From Thalassoglobus sp. JC818 (GTDB lineage: Bacteria; Planctomycetota; Planctomycetia; Planctomycetales; Planctomycetaceae): DNA of 64,000 nucleotides. Below, one piece after another: positions 1-7,134 of the stretch. The stretch covers positions 418,709 to 482,708 of the forward strand of contig NZ_JBFEFI010000006.1 of assembly GCF_040717535.1 (NCBI RefSeq), given 5' to 3'. Positions within the stretch are counted from its first letter, which is position 1. The number at the start of each line of letters is the position of its first letter. The notes beneath the pieces were generated by a model that made no database searches, was not told where the DNA came from, and saw only the letters and a program-made list of their open reading frames with translations. A program made the translations under genes and the position numbers.

Positions 1-81
1 CAGTCTCCACTGCGGGCCATGACTTCTTTCAGCAGAGCCAGCGTCAACGGACTGAAATCTTGAGAACGGTTGATTATGCAT
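1..81 (-). CDS. Truncated CDS at left edge, possibly a cell-wall (PBP-like) protein
   Basis: An open frame starts with ATG at 81 on the minus strand and runs off the window after 27 codons (MHNQPFSRFQSV at the N-terminus, ending in WRL). A purine-rich site (AGGGAG) sits a few bases upstream, and an in-frame GTG lies directly before the ATG. It follows the MreD-like gene by about 120 bases on the same strand. In many bacteria mreD is followed by a penicillin-binding protein 2 gene, which often starts with a short polar segment before its single membrane helix. That identity is only inference from position, since too little protein is visible to assign a family. Confidence 0.4.
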   Translation of the reverse strand, partial: MHNQPFSRFQSVDAGSAERSHGPQWRL

Positions 82-201
82 CACGCTCCCTGACAACCTG
101 CGTCGCGGGAGAATTTGTATTCAACTTGTGCTGACGAATCGCAATCGCAGCATTCGAAGGAATGACAGATCGAAACTTGTTGCCGGCAACGAGGAAACCG
201 C

Positions 202-684
202 TCACGCTTCGCTCCTTCGATCCATCGAAGTGGCCAAAAGACATAGTGCGACAGCGCAGAGGACAGTGACTCCGAGATTTCCCAGCAAGACCGGTTCAGT
301 TCCGGCGATGAGACGGCGCATCACCTCCAGTGGATGATGAAGCTCGATGAACACGAGTCCGCCCAGAATCCAGAGTGATCGAATCAATCGATTCGTCAAC
401 AGAACATGTTTGTCAGCATCAGGGCTCGTCAAAGCCGCGAGGAGACCGACCGCAGCGTAAACTCCCACGCACTCCACGACCGGACGTTCGGCCAGCGTGG
501 AGACCAATAGCCCGCAAAGGCCAGCCCAGAAGACCACCCAGCTTGGTGAACACAGGTATGTTGCCAGCAAGACAACAATCGGAAAACAGGCGGGACGAAA
601 TGGAGCTTCACTCCAACTCGACCATGCCAACTCAGTCAAGCAGGCTGACCACACCAGAAATGTGATGAAGAAATTGCGGATCAA
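202..684 (-). CDS. Small integral membrane protein, MreD-like
   Basis: The 160-residue product is almost entirely hydrophobic, with about five membrane segments (residues roughly 5-20, 28-45, 48-65, 100-115 and 132-150) and a short charged C-terminus. Size and topology fit MreD-type rod-shape proteins, but no diagnostic motif is visible, so the assignment is weak. The start is TTG at 684. It is preceded by a good ribosome-binding site (TTGAGGAACC), and no ATG occurs early in the frame. It lies downstream of the ExbB/ExbD genes on the same strand, separated by about 140 bases, so it may be transcribed with them or separately. It would act in the inner membrane; a generic conserved membrane protein is the main alternative. 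Confidence 0.6.
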   Translation of the reverse strand: MIRNFFITFLVWSACLTELAWSSWSEAPFRPACFPIVVLLATYLCSPSWVVFWAGLCGLLVSTLAERPVVECVGVYAAVGLLAALTSPDADKHVLLTNRLIRSLWILGGLVFIELHHPLEVMRRLIAGTEPVLLGNLGVTVLCAVALCLLATSMDRRSEA

Positions 685-827
685 GGTTCCTCAATCCTTT
701 GAGTTGAGACCAACGCGATCCATCGCGTCGAAAATTCAGTGAAGCGAACTCCCCTCGCTGACTTCGAAATGACTATCAGAATTTACGGAGATTCGACTGA
801 AAGAGTACCGATGATCGGCAATTTGAA

Positions 828-1283
828 TCAATTGGAATTCGGAGCATCGACGGCGAAGTTGACCGACTCGAAACCAGCTGCCTGACTGGTGTCGTAGATG
901 TCAACCACATCACCCAGCGGAACATCGCCAGCAATGTCCAGAATGACGGGATTCTCCGGTCCCAGCTCGGCAAGCGTTCTCAGCTGGTCTTTGAGAACTT
1001 CCAGATCGCGATAGAGGGTGCCGTTCATATCGACGACGGTCGTTGAGTCTGCGTCATCCACAGAAAGCTTCAACCAGATTTCGACCTCAAGCGTTGGCTC
1101 TTCGACTGGATCGACCAGTGATTCGACGGACCCTTGAGCCTGAAGATTCGTGGGCAGAATTTCTTCCTGCACCTGACTCGAAGCGGTTACCACAAAGAAA
1201 ATGAGCAACAGAAACACAATGTCGATCATCGGAGTCATTGCTCCGAATTCGTGATCCTTTTTGTGTCTCTGTGGAACTCTCAT
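828..1283 (-). CDS. exbD: ExbD/TolR-family biopolymer transport protein (second copy)
   Basis: A 151-residue protein with the ExbD/TolR layout: a short cytoplasmic N-terminus, one membrane helix at about residues 16-35 starting MTPMIDIVFLLLIFF, and a periplasmic domain. The Asp of MIDIVF is the conserved membrane-embedded residue that carries protons in this family. With ExbB it would form the inner-membrane motor that energises outer-membrane import or envelope integrity. It follows the other exbD gene by about 115 bases on the same strand. Two non-identical ExbD genes behind one ExbB are common in planctomycetes and suggest a mixed ExbD dimer. The family call is secure; the transported substrate is unknown. 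Confidence 0.93.
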   Translation of the reverse strand: MRVPQRHKKDHEFGAMTPMIDIVFLLLIFFVVTASSQVQEEILPTNLQAQGSVESLVDPVEEPTLEVEIWLKLSVDDADSTTVVDMNGTLYRDLEVLKDQLRTLAELGPENPVILDIAGDVPLGDVVDIYDTSQAAGFESVNFAVDAPNSN

Positions 1284-1397
1284 TTGATAGCTGTCAATTC
1301 CTTGTCGAAGTGTTCAGAACCCATTGATTCAAATGCTCGCTGATCAAGTTCACCGCGTGAAAACTCGAGTCGAGTTCACGATTCCTGGGCTCATGTG

Positions 1398-1808
1398 TTA
1401 TTCCTGAAGCACGTGAAATCCAAATCTTGTGACTCCGTATCGTGGACAGATCAACATGATCGGTTCGATCGCGGAATAGGGGGTCTGCTCATCGCCGCGA
1501 ATTCGAACGGCGTATGTCTCCGGATCGGAACCGGCTCCATCTCGAATCATTTCTTCAATCTGATCTACATCGACTTCGTTGGCTTTGACGAGATATCGAC
1601 CGTCCTGAGTGACAGTCACCACCAGTCGCCTGGCGACATCGTCGTCTCCGACTTCTTGGGCTGACGGTAGACTGACCACTTCCGACGGTTCAGACCGGGC
1701 GAAATGGGAAGCGACCAGAAAAAAGATCACCAGCAGAAAGACGACATCGATGAGCGGAGTGATGTTGAACTGCACTCCCCGCTCACGGTTTCGCGTGGGC
1801 ACCCGCAT
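1398..1808 (-). CDS. exbD: ExbD/TolR-family biopolymer transport protein (first copy)
   Basis: An ExbD/TolR protein of 136 residues with one N-terminal membrane helix (NITPLIDVVFLLVIFF) carrying the conserved Asp, followed by a periplasmic domain ending in RYGVTRFGFHVLQ. A longer frame begins at TTG 1814 and would overlap the exbB stop. The ATG at 1808 has a GAGG site at proper distance, so I prefer it; it begins two bases after the exbB stop codon. This tight spacing shows cotranscription with ExbB and probable translational coupling. Role: stator/proton-path subunit of an Exb/Tol motor in the inner membrane. Confidence 0.93.
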   Translation of the reverse strand: MRVPTRNRERGVQFNITPLIDVVFLLVIFFLVASHFARSEPSEVVSLPSAQEVGDDDVARRLVVTVTQDGRYLVKANEVDVDQIEEMIRDGAGSDPETYAVRIRGDEQTPYSAIEPIMLICPRYGVTRFGFHVLQE

Positions 1809-1810
1809 GA

Positions 1811-2587
1811 TCAACCTCGAGTCGGCTGAGGGGCGGCCGCTGCCCGAGTGGGTTTTCGTTTGTCCATGAGAGTTCTGCGAAGCGGCGCGATGAGATGTTC
1901 GCTCAGCAGTGTTGCTTCAGCGACGTATTCATCGATCCGGTTTCGAAACCAGGCATATGCTGCGAGAGCTGGAACGGCGACACACAGACCGAACAGAGTC
2001 GTCACCAGTGCTTCCGAAATGGCAGGTGCGAAGTCGGCGGGCATCGGATTCGCCTTCTCCGTAAATTCGGCGAATGCTTGAATCATGCCCCAGACGGTTC
2101 CCATCAGCCCGAGCATCGGAGCCAGTGCGCCGATCACGGACAGGTATTCGATCTTACGGTTCAATCGAGCAGATTGTTCTACGCAAGCATCTTCCATCGC
2201 CTTTTCAACGGCCGAGTATCCAAAGTTGGCCTCCTGAATTCCCGATGAAACGACGTACGACAGAAAAGTGGGACGCTCACGACAAAGCGCGTCCGCTTGC
2301 TGATACTGACCGCTTGAAATCAACTGCTGAAGCTTCTCAGCGAGCGAGCGGGGCATGAGCGAGCCTTTTCGAATGCTCAACAGGTGCTCGATGATCAATG
2401 CGACCGTCGCGACGCTCAACGCGATGATCACATAGCCAATAATTCCCCCAGCTTGAAGGAGCCCTTTGGGGTTCACTTGACCGTCCTGAAAGATTCCTCC
2501 CTCAGCACCGAACGCAGGTTGACAAATCAGAAGGAACAGGAAGCCCGTCACCCAGATCGTGAACTGTCTCATACAAGTCTGTGCCAT
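1811..2587 (-). CDS. exbB: ExbB/TolQ/MotA-family proton channel protein
   Basis: The 258-residue protein has an N-terminal signal-like hydrophobic stretch (about 8-27, ending PAFGAEG), then three membrane segments at about 48-66, 148-170 and 190-212. The segment around GALAPMLGLMGTVWGMIQAF matches the conserved MotA/TolQ/ExbB proton-channel core, and the following TTLFGLCVAVPALAAYAWF helix is also typical. The extra N-terminal hydrophobic leader is common in planctomycete and Bacteroidetes ExbB. The C-terminus is basic and proline-rich. It is the first motor gene of the exbB-exbD-exbD set and lies about 50 bases downstream of the TPR gene. An ATG at 2572 is an alternative start, but TGAGAAA before the ATG at 2587 favours the longer form. 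Confidence 0.93.
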   Translation of the reverse strand: MAQTCMRQFTIWVTGFLFLLICQPAFGAEGGIFQDGQVNPKGLLQAGGIIGYVIIALSVATVALIIEHLLSIRKGSLMPRSLAEKLQQLISSGQYQQADALCRERPTFLSYVVSSGIQEANFGYSAVEKAMEDACVEQSARLNRKIEYLSVIGALAPMLGLMGTVWGMIQAFAEFTEKANPMPADFAPAISEALVTTLFGLCVAVPALAAYAWFRNRIDEYVAEATLLSEHLIAPLRRTLMDKRKPTRAAAAPQPTRG

Positions 2588-2639
2588 TTTCTCAATCCGT
2601 GAGGAATGTGCTTCGCTGTATTAAGTGAGCTGAAATAAG

Positions 2640-3677
2640 TTAATTGGTCAGCATCTGATTTTTCGCAAGTTTCGCTGCTTCTGACCTTGGGAAGCGGGCC
2701 AGAAGTTCGCGGTACAACAGATCTGCCTCCTGAGTCAATCCCGTCTCACCAATCAGTCGCGCTGCTTCCAGCGTGGCAGACGCAGTGAGGACTTCATGCT
2801 CAGAATACAAAATCGTCAGCTTCAGATACTCTGCCGCTGCCAGTCGGGGCAATCCAATTTGCACATATCCTCTGGCCAGCAGATACTGTGGACCAGCCCG
2901 CAATCCAGCCGGGAGTGCGTCGATATCATTCTGCCAATTGATCAACCGATTCTGTGTGACATCGCCGTTCGAAACCGTTAATCGCCACAGCTGAGCACGT
3001 GCCAGTCTCGAAATCCTCGGGTTCGTGTTGCGTGCCAAATCATTGAGTTCCGCTCGAGCAGCAGGTCCCGCAATAGGATCAAACAACAGCAGGCTGGAGC
3101 CGAGCAATCGGTCAGTCGCTCGACTCTCGACAACGAGCGGTTTCGCTGCCTGCCTAAGCGATGCGGAAACCTGTCGCGATGACCACTCCAACGGAGCCAA
3201 CCCCCAGTGACGAGTGAGCGGATCTGAACTAACGAGTTCTCGAAACGTTTGCAAAGCTGCCGTCAGTTGACCTTCTCTTAAATAGCAACGAGTCAACCAC
3301 GAGAGCAGTTCTCGATCGACCCACTCTCGCGGTTCCCGTTTGAGTGCTTCGCGAAATGCTGTTTCAGCGTCCTGAATTTGATCGTTCTGAAAGAATTCGA
3401 TCCCCTTCAAATGGGAAGGATCGTAATGCGTTTCAATCTCAACGACGCTGTCCGCCGGGATGGATTGTGGTAGTCCTCCAGACGGACGCATCCGCAGCTC
3501 TTCACCAGTGGAATCGAGAACTTCTCCGACGAGAGTAAACGGAGCGGCAGCCCCGTCAGGCAGATAGGTGACACGGTCCTGCGCGAGCAGAGTCGACGAG
3601 CTGACCCAAGCCGAAACGATTGCCACCAGATAGCAATGTTTCGAGTGCAGGACAGATCTGACGTTAAGTGATGTCAC
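2640..3677 (-). CDS. Secreted/periplasmic TPR-repeat protein
   Basis: This 345-residue protein has a signal peptide (residues about 15-32, ending SSTLLAQ), a short beta-rich domain, and then helical repeats with TPR character. Examples are the pairs around GIEFFQNDQIQDAETAFREAL and LLSWLTRCYLREGQLTAALQTF, and C-terminal units containing ARLIGETGLTQEADLLYRELL. It starts at GTG 3677, and its first bases overlap the lspA stop codon (GTGA), a classic arrangement for translational coupling. It precedes exbB on the same strand, so lspA, this gene and the motor genes may form one transcript. TPR proteins beside Exb/Tol motors often help assemble envelope complexes; that role here is inference. Confidence 0.85.
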   Translation of the reverse strand: MTSLNVRSVLHSKHCYLVAIVSAWVSSSTLLAQDRVTYLPDGAAAPFTLVGEVLDSTGEELRMRPSGGLPQSIPADSVVEIETHYDPSHLKGIEFFQNDQIQDAETAFREALKREPREWVDRELLSWLTRCYLREGQLTAALQTFRELVSSDPLTRHWGLAPLEWSSRQVSASLRQAAKPLVVESRATDRLLGSSLLLFDPIAGPAARAELNDLARNTNPRISRLARAQLWRLTVSNGDVTQNRLINWQNDIDALPAGLRAGPQYLLARGYVQIGLPRLAAAEYLKLTILYSEHEVLTASATLEAARLIGETGLTQEADLLYRELLARFPRSEAAKLAKNQMLTN

Positions 3678-4246
3678 GAGGCTGTCGATCCTGTCGCGGT
3701 CGCATCCGAAGAGGATTCTGTTGGCTCCTTGGAAGGAGACGATTTCTCACCAAACAAAATCAGTGGCAGCATCAACAAGAATCCTGCCGAGATCGCCATG
3801 TCAGCGATGTTAAAGATCCCTGTGCGCACCGATCCAATTCCCAAATTGAAATAGTCGATCACGCACTCGAAGCGAATTCGGTCGATCATGTTGCTCACTC
3901 CTCCAGCGACGACGAGTGTGAAAGCAAAGAAGACCAACTTACTGACGGTTCGACTGAACAGCAGATAAACTGTCATGCCGAACATCATCGCTCCGGTCAT
4001 CACGATCAACAACCAGAACCTTAACTCTGGTGAAAAGCCCGCGAACAGGCTGAGAAAGGCTCCCGGATTTTCTGCATATTGAATGCGAAACAGATCGTTG
4101 AAGAATGTCCGGGGCGGAAGTCCTTTCCAGTTTTCGATCGCATAGACCTTGCTCCACTGATCGATCGCAACAATGACGACCGTCAATATTGAGAACCAGA
4201 TCCATCGCGACTTGTGTGACATCACTTCGGAATTCGTCTCCTGCAT
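3674..4246 (-). CDS. lspA: Lipoprotein signal peptidase (signal peptidase II)
   Basis: Signal peptidase II removes the signal peptide from diacylglyceryl-modified prolipoproteins in the inner membrane. The 190-residue product has four membrane helices and the family motifs in order: AIDQWSK near residue 27, ENPGAFLSLF near 59, GGVSNMIDR with the catalytic Asp122, and FNIADMAI with the second catalytic Asp149. The C-terminal tail beyond residue 170 is Ser/Thr-rich. Several lipoproteins with lipoboxes are encoded in this window (for example at 27590, 36428 and 39558) and are plausible clients. Translation of the downstream TPR gene is coupled through a 4-base overlap. An ATG at 4222 could also start the protein. 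Confidence 0.95.
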   Translation of the reverse strand: MQETNSEVMSHKSRWIWFSILTVVIVAIDQWSKVYAIENWKGLPPRTFFNDLFRIQYAENPGAFLSLFAGFSPELRFWLLIVMTGAMMFGMTVYLLFSRTVSKLVFFAFTLVVAGGVSNMIDRIRFECVIDYFNLGIGSVRTGIFNIADMAISAGFLLMLPLILFGEKSSPSKEPTESSSDATATGSTAS

Positions 4247-4340
4247 CAGATTCCCACTATCTTGCTCGCTGTCACGAACAATGTCTTGAATAACAATTCA
4301 GCGATCGATTCCGTTTTGATCGCGAGGCTAAAATCAGTTG

Positions 4341-5396
4341 TCACAGTCTGGAACGATTGACGTTCACATACACATACTTGCCTTGGTTTCTGTGAGCGAT
4401 TTGCCACAGAAAATTTGCTTCGCCTTTGATCGCTGGCTCCGATGATCGACCAAACTCGATGCAGTTAATTCGGGTCCCGCTACGATTGAGACGTTTGATC
4501 TCGTTCATGTCGGAGGAATCGAGCGCTGACTCAGCCGCTCCGTCTGTCAACAAATAGATGACATCCGGTCGAAAGTTGAGTGCTCGACTCAAGGCTGGCA
4601 GGTGGTCTGTCCCTCCACTGGCGAAGATCGATTTCAACCGGCCACTGACTTGCATCCGCTGGGCATCGGTCCCCCAGAACATATCAAATCGGTCATCACG
4701 AGGTCGGAGCACTTCTGCTTCGTTGCTGTAGAAAATAATCTGAAACTGCTGATTCTCGTCGAGTTGAGACAGACTCGCCAGCAACTCTGACTTCGCCGCA
4801 GCGAGTGCTCCGTCGTTGTCCATGCTGTAAGAACGGTCGATCACAAACACGAAACTCTTGCCGACATCGCGAATTCCCATGAACGATGTGCCACCGGCGA
4901 CATCGCCTCCTGAGGGATTGGACGAACTTGGCGAATCGTTTCTCAAATTCGGCTTCACAAGCTCTTGAGTGGGAACACTCGATGGAACCGGAACACTCCC
5001 AGCCCCGATGACAGGATTGGGAATGTCGATCGATGGAAGTTGCAACTCCACCGGAGGAGTGGTGTCCAGCAGCGGCTCTTCGAACTTCAACGGGTTTTCG
5101 TAAACCAGATCCGAAGACTCTGAAGTCTCATCGAGTTCTGTTTCTGAGTCGGAGTCAGCTTCATTCTTCGCTGGCCGCACATGAATGCCAACATCACGAA
5201 AAGACTCGCCATCGTCGCCGGAAAGATCTCCCCGACAACTTGGTAGCTGTGTGAGGAACACAATCAGCGCCGCCAGGGCGATATGGAACAAGCCGGAAAT
5301 CAGCCAACTCGGGACGGTGACCCAGCGCAGTTGAACGCGCAGCCAGTCCGTAAGTTGTGATGGCGAATTGTCCCTCGCGGATGGGCTCATTGTCAT
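4341..5396 (-). CDS. Membrane-anchored von Willebrand factor A (VWA) domain protein
   Basis: A 351-residue protein with one membrane helix (about 33-52), a Ser/Glu/Pro-rich linker (55-165), and a VWA domain from about residue 175 to the end. The metal-ion-dependent adhesion site is intact at its start: Asp187, Ser189 and Ser191 in FVIDRSYSM, with later GGTDHLPAL and YLLTDGAAE supplying the remaining ligands. Topology suggests a short cytoplasmic N-terminus and an exported VWA domain that binds proteins through Mg2+. It lies about 95 bases upstream of lspA on the same strand and diverges from the LptF/G-type gene. ATG ATGs at codons 1 and 3 are both possible starts. The binding partner is unknown. 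Confidence 0.9.
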   Translation of the reverse strand: MTMSPSARDNSPSQLTDWLRVQLRWVTVPSWLISGLFHIALAALIVFLTQLPSCRGDLSGDDGESFRDVGIHVRPAKNEADSDSETELDETSESSDLVYENPLKFEEPLLDTTPPVELQLPSIDIPNPVIGAGSVPVPSSVPTQELVKPNLRNDSPSSSNPSGGDVAGGTSFMGIRDVGKSFVFVIDRSYSMDNDGALAAAKSELLASLSQLDENQQFQIIFYSNEAEVLRPRDDRFDMFWGTDAQRMQVSGRLKSIFASGGTDHLPALSRALNFRPDVIYLLTDGAAESALDSSDMNEIKRLNRSGTRINCIEFGRSSEPAIKGEANFLWQIAHRNQGKYVYVNVNRSRL

Positions 5397-5606
5397 CGCT
5401 TGATGTTGAAACGGGTGATCGTTTCAAAGTTTACGGCGTTTGCAGAAATTGGGTCAATGTGGACTTTTTGATCGGATGACCAGTTTCGCTCCAGTCGCAC
5501 TGCGAAAGAGCGAGCAGGAGTCAGCAGCCCCACGAGATCATCTTGACCTTCTTCGCGATTTTGATCTCTAATCCGGCGAACCGTTCTGCCCGACTGGTCC
5601 GAAATC

Positions 5607-6758
5607 GTGACAACCTACGACCGATACTTACTATTTCGCTACTTCCATATTATTGCAGTGTTTCTGATCGCATCGATCGGACTCTTTGCGGTGATCGATG
5701 GATTCACGAATCTCGATTCGTTTCAGGAAAGTGTCGAACAAGCGAACGGAACGTCGTTGATGCTCCTCAATTTGATGGCGCATCACTACTTCTACCACTC
5801 GCTAATGGTCATCGATCTCGCTGGTCCCTCGATCGTTGTGATTTCCGCGGTTTCGACACTCGCACTGCTGCTCAAATCCGGTGAAATTCATCCGGTTCTC
5901 GCAGCTGGCATCCCGACCTATCGGCTGACGCTTCCGCTTGCTGTCGGCGTTCTGGCGATCAGTGGTGCATTGCTGGCCAACCAGGAACTCGTCCTGCCAG
6001 CCATCGCTCCGAAGCTTCAAAGAAAGCATGGGCAGTCTGCCGAAGATGCGCAAAACGTTGACCCGCAGTTCGACTTGCGGTGGCAAATGTTTCTGACAGG
6101 CGAAGGTGTCTATCCGGAAGAGAAGCGGCTTCACAAGCCTCAGTTTCGTATTCAACCGCCATTGTTGACGACCGACTATTTCACGTTGGAAGCGGAGGAC
6201 GCTGTTTATCTCCCTCCACAATCCGACGAAGACGGGACGCAACGACCGGGAGGCTGGCTCCTCAAACAGACGTCAGTTCCTTTCCAGGAATTCCCGCTGA
6301 CGGAATTGGGTCGTCAGAACATCGTTCCTCAAACGAACGGAACGGATGTGTTCATCAATACTCATCTCAGCTTCAGCCAGATGAGCCGCAAGACCTCCAA
6401 CTACCGGTTGATGGGGACTCCCCAACTGCTCAGATTTCTGCACGAACCGTATGGAAGTGATATTTCGCGACGCGGAATTCTGATGCATCTTCATTCTCGA
6501 ATCACGCAACCGCTTCTGACGCTTGTCGGCCTCTACATCGTCATTCCTCTGATCGTGCGAAAAGACCGGATGAGCACAATGCAGCAGGTGACAAATATCG
6601 CCACTTGCGTAATTGTGTTGGCGATGATTTACGGCATCTCGATTGGAAGCAGTTTTCTTGGGCAATCCGGAATTGTTCCAGCCGAACAAGCTGCCTGGGC
6701 GCCCATCATCTTAGGCGGCAGTCTCGCCGGTTGGCTGACTGGCTCAGTCAGAACGTAG
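5607..6758 (+). CDS. LptF/LptG-family permease (YjgP/YjgQ)
   Basis: The 383-residue protein has the LptF/LptG layout: two or three N-terminal membrane helices (about 10-30, 58-80, 98-118), a large periplasmic beta-rich domain (about 130-290), and three C-terminal helices (about 295-380). The opening TTYDRYLLFRYFHIIAVFL is typical of the family. LptF and LptG form the membrane part of the ABC transporter that pulls lipopolysaccharide from the inner membrane. Only one such gene is visible here, so its partner must lie elsewhere or the protein may act as a homodimer. The start is GTG 5607; the ribosome-binding site is weak. It faces away from the VWA gene across a 210-base divergent spacer. Confidence 0.88.
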   Translation: MTTYDRYLLFRYFHIIAVFLIASIGLFAVIDGFTNLDSFQESVEQANGTSLMLLNLMAHHYFYHSLMVIDLAGPSIVVISAVSTLALLLKSGEIHPVLAAGIPTYRLTLPLAVGVLAISGALLANQELVLPAIAPKLQRKHGQSAEDAQNVDPQFDLRWQMFLTGEGVYPEEKRLHKPQFRIQPPLLTTDYFTLEAEDAVYLPPQSDEDGTQRPGGWLLKQTSVPFQEFPLTELGRQNIVPQTNGTDVFINTHLSFSQMSRKTSNYRLMGTPQLLRFLHEPYGSDISRRGILMHLHSRITQPLLTLVGLYIVIPLIVRKDRMSTMQQVTNIATCVIVLAMIYGISIGSSFLGQSGIVPAEQAAWAPIILGGSLAGWLTGSVRT

Positions 6759-7134
6759 TTCGTCACCGAATCAACGAGCAGTGACGAAGAAATTCAGAGC
6801 CTCTGAAGTGCTTTGCCGAAGACCGGTTGGAATCGGCGTTCTTGCTACCACTTATGTCGAATTCTCAGCGAAACCGTTCGACATTTGAGCTTCGATCGGT
6901 CACAAATCAACAGACAGCGATCTACTGTGTTGTCTCGTTCGTTGACCGTTGCATCGACTCTTCGAAGAGACCACGAGCCCAACAACCGACGTTGTGACCT
7001 GCGCCGATTGATTCAGTCCATCGGTCAGAATTGTGGCGGCGAAGAGCTTCCACGGATCGCTGCACTGTATCGGGAGACCTTTCCTCCCGCATCCAGATTT
7101 TTCCATACTGCCCCATGACGATGAGACTTCTCTC
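6759..7134. other. Gene-free stretch of 376 bases
   Basis: Short overlapping frames exist on both strands but none shows a recognisable domain or signal peptide. An in-frame extension of the downstream glycosidase to 7033 is possible but would bury its signal peptide. I see no strong hairpin or repeat. It probably holds the 3' end of the permease transcript and the promoter of the glycosidase. Confidence 0.5.

Noticed and set aside
7033..7134. N-terminal extension of the glycosidase
   Set aside because: The ATG at 7135 starts directly with a signal peptide, which an extension would bury.
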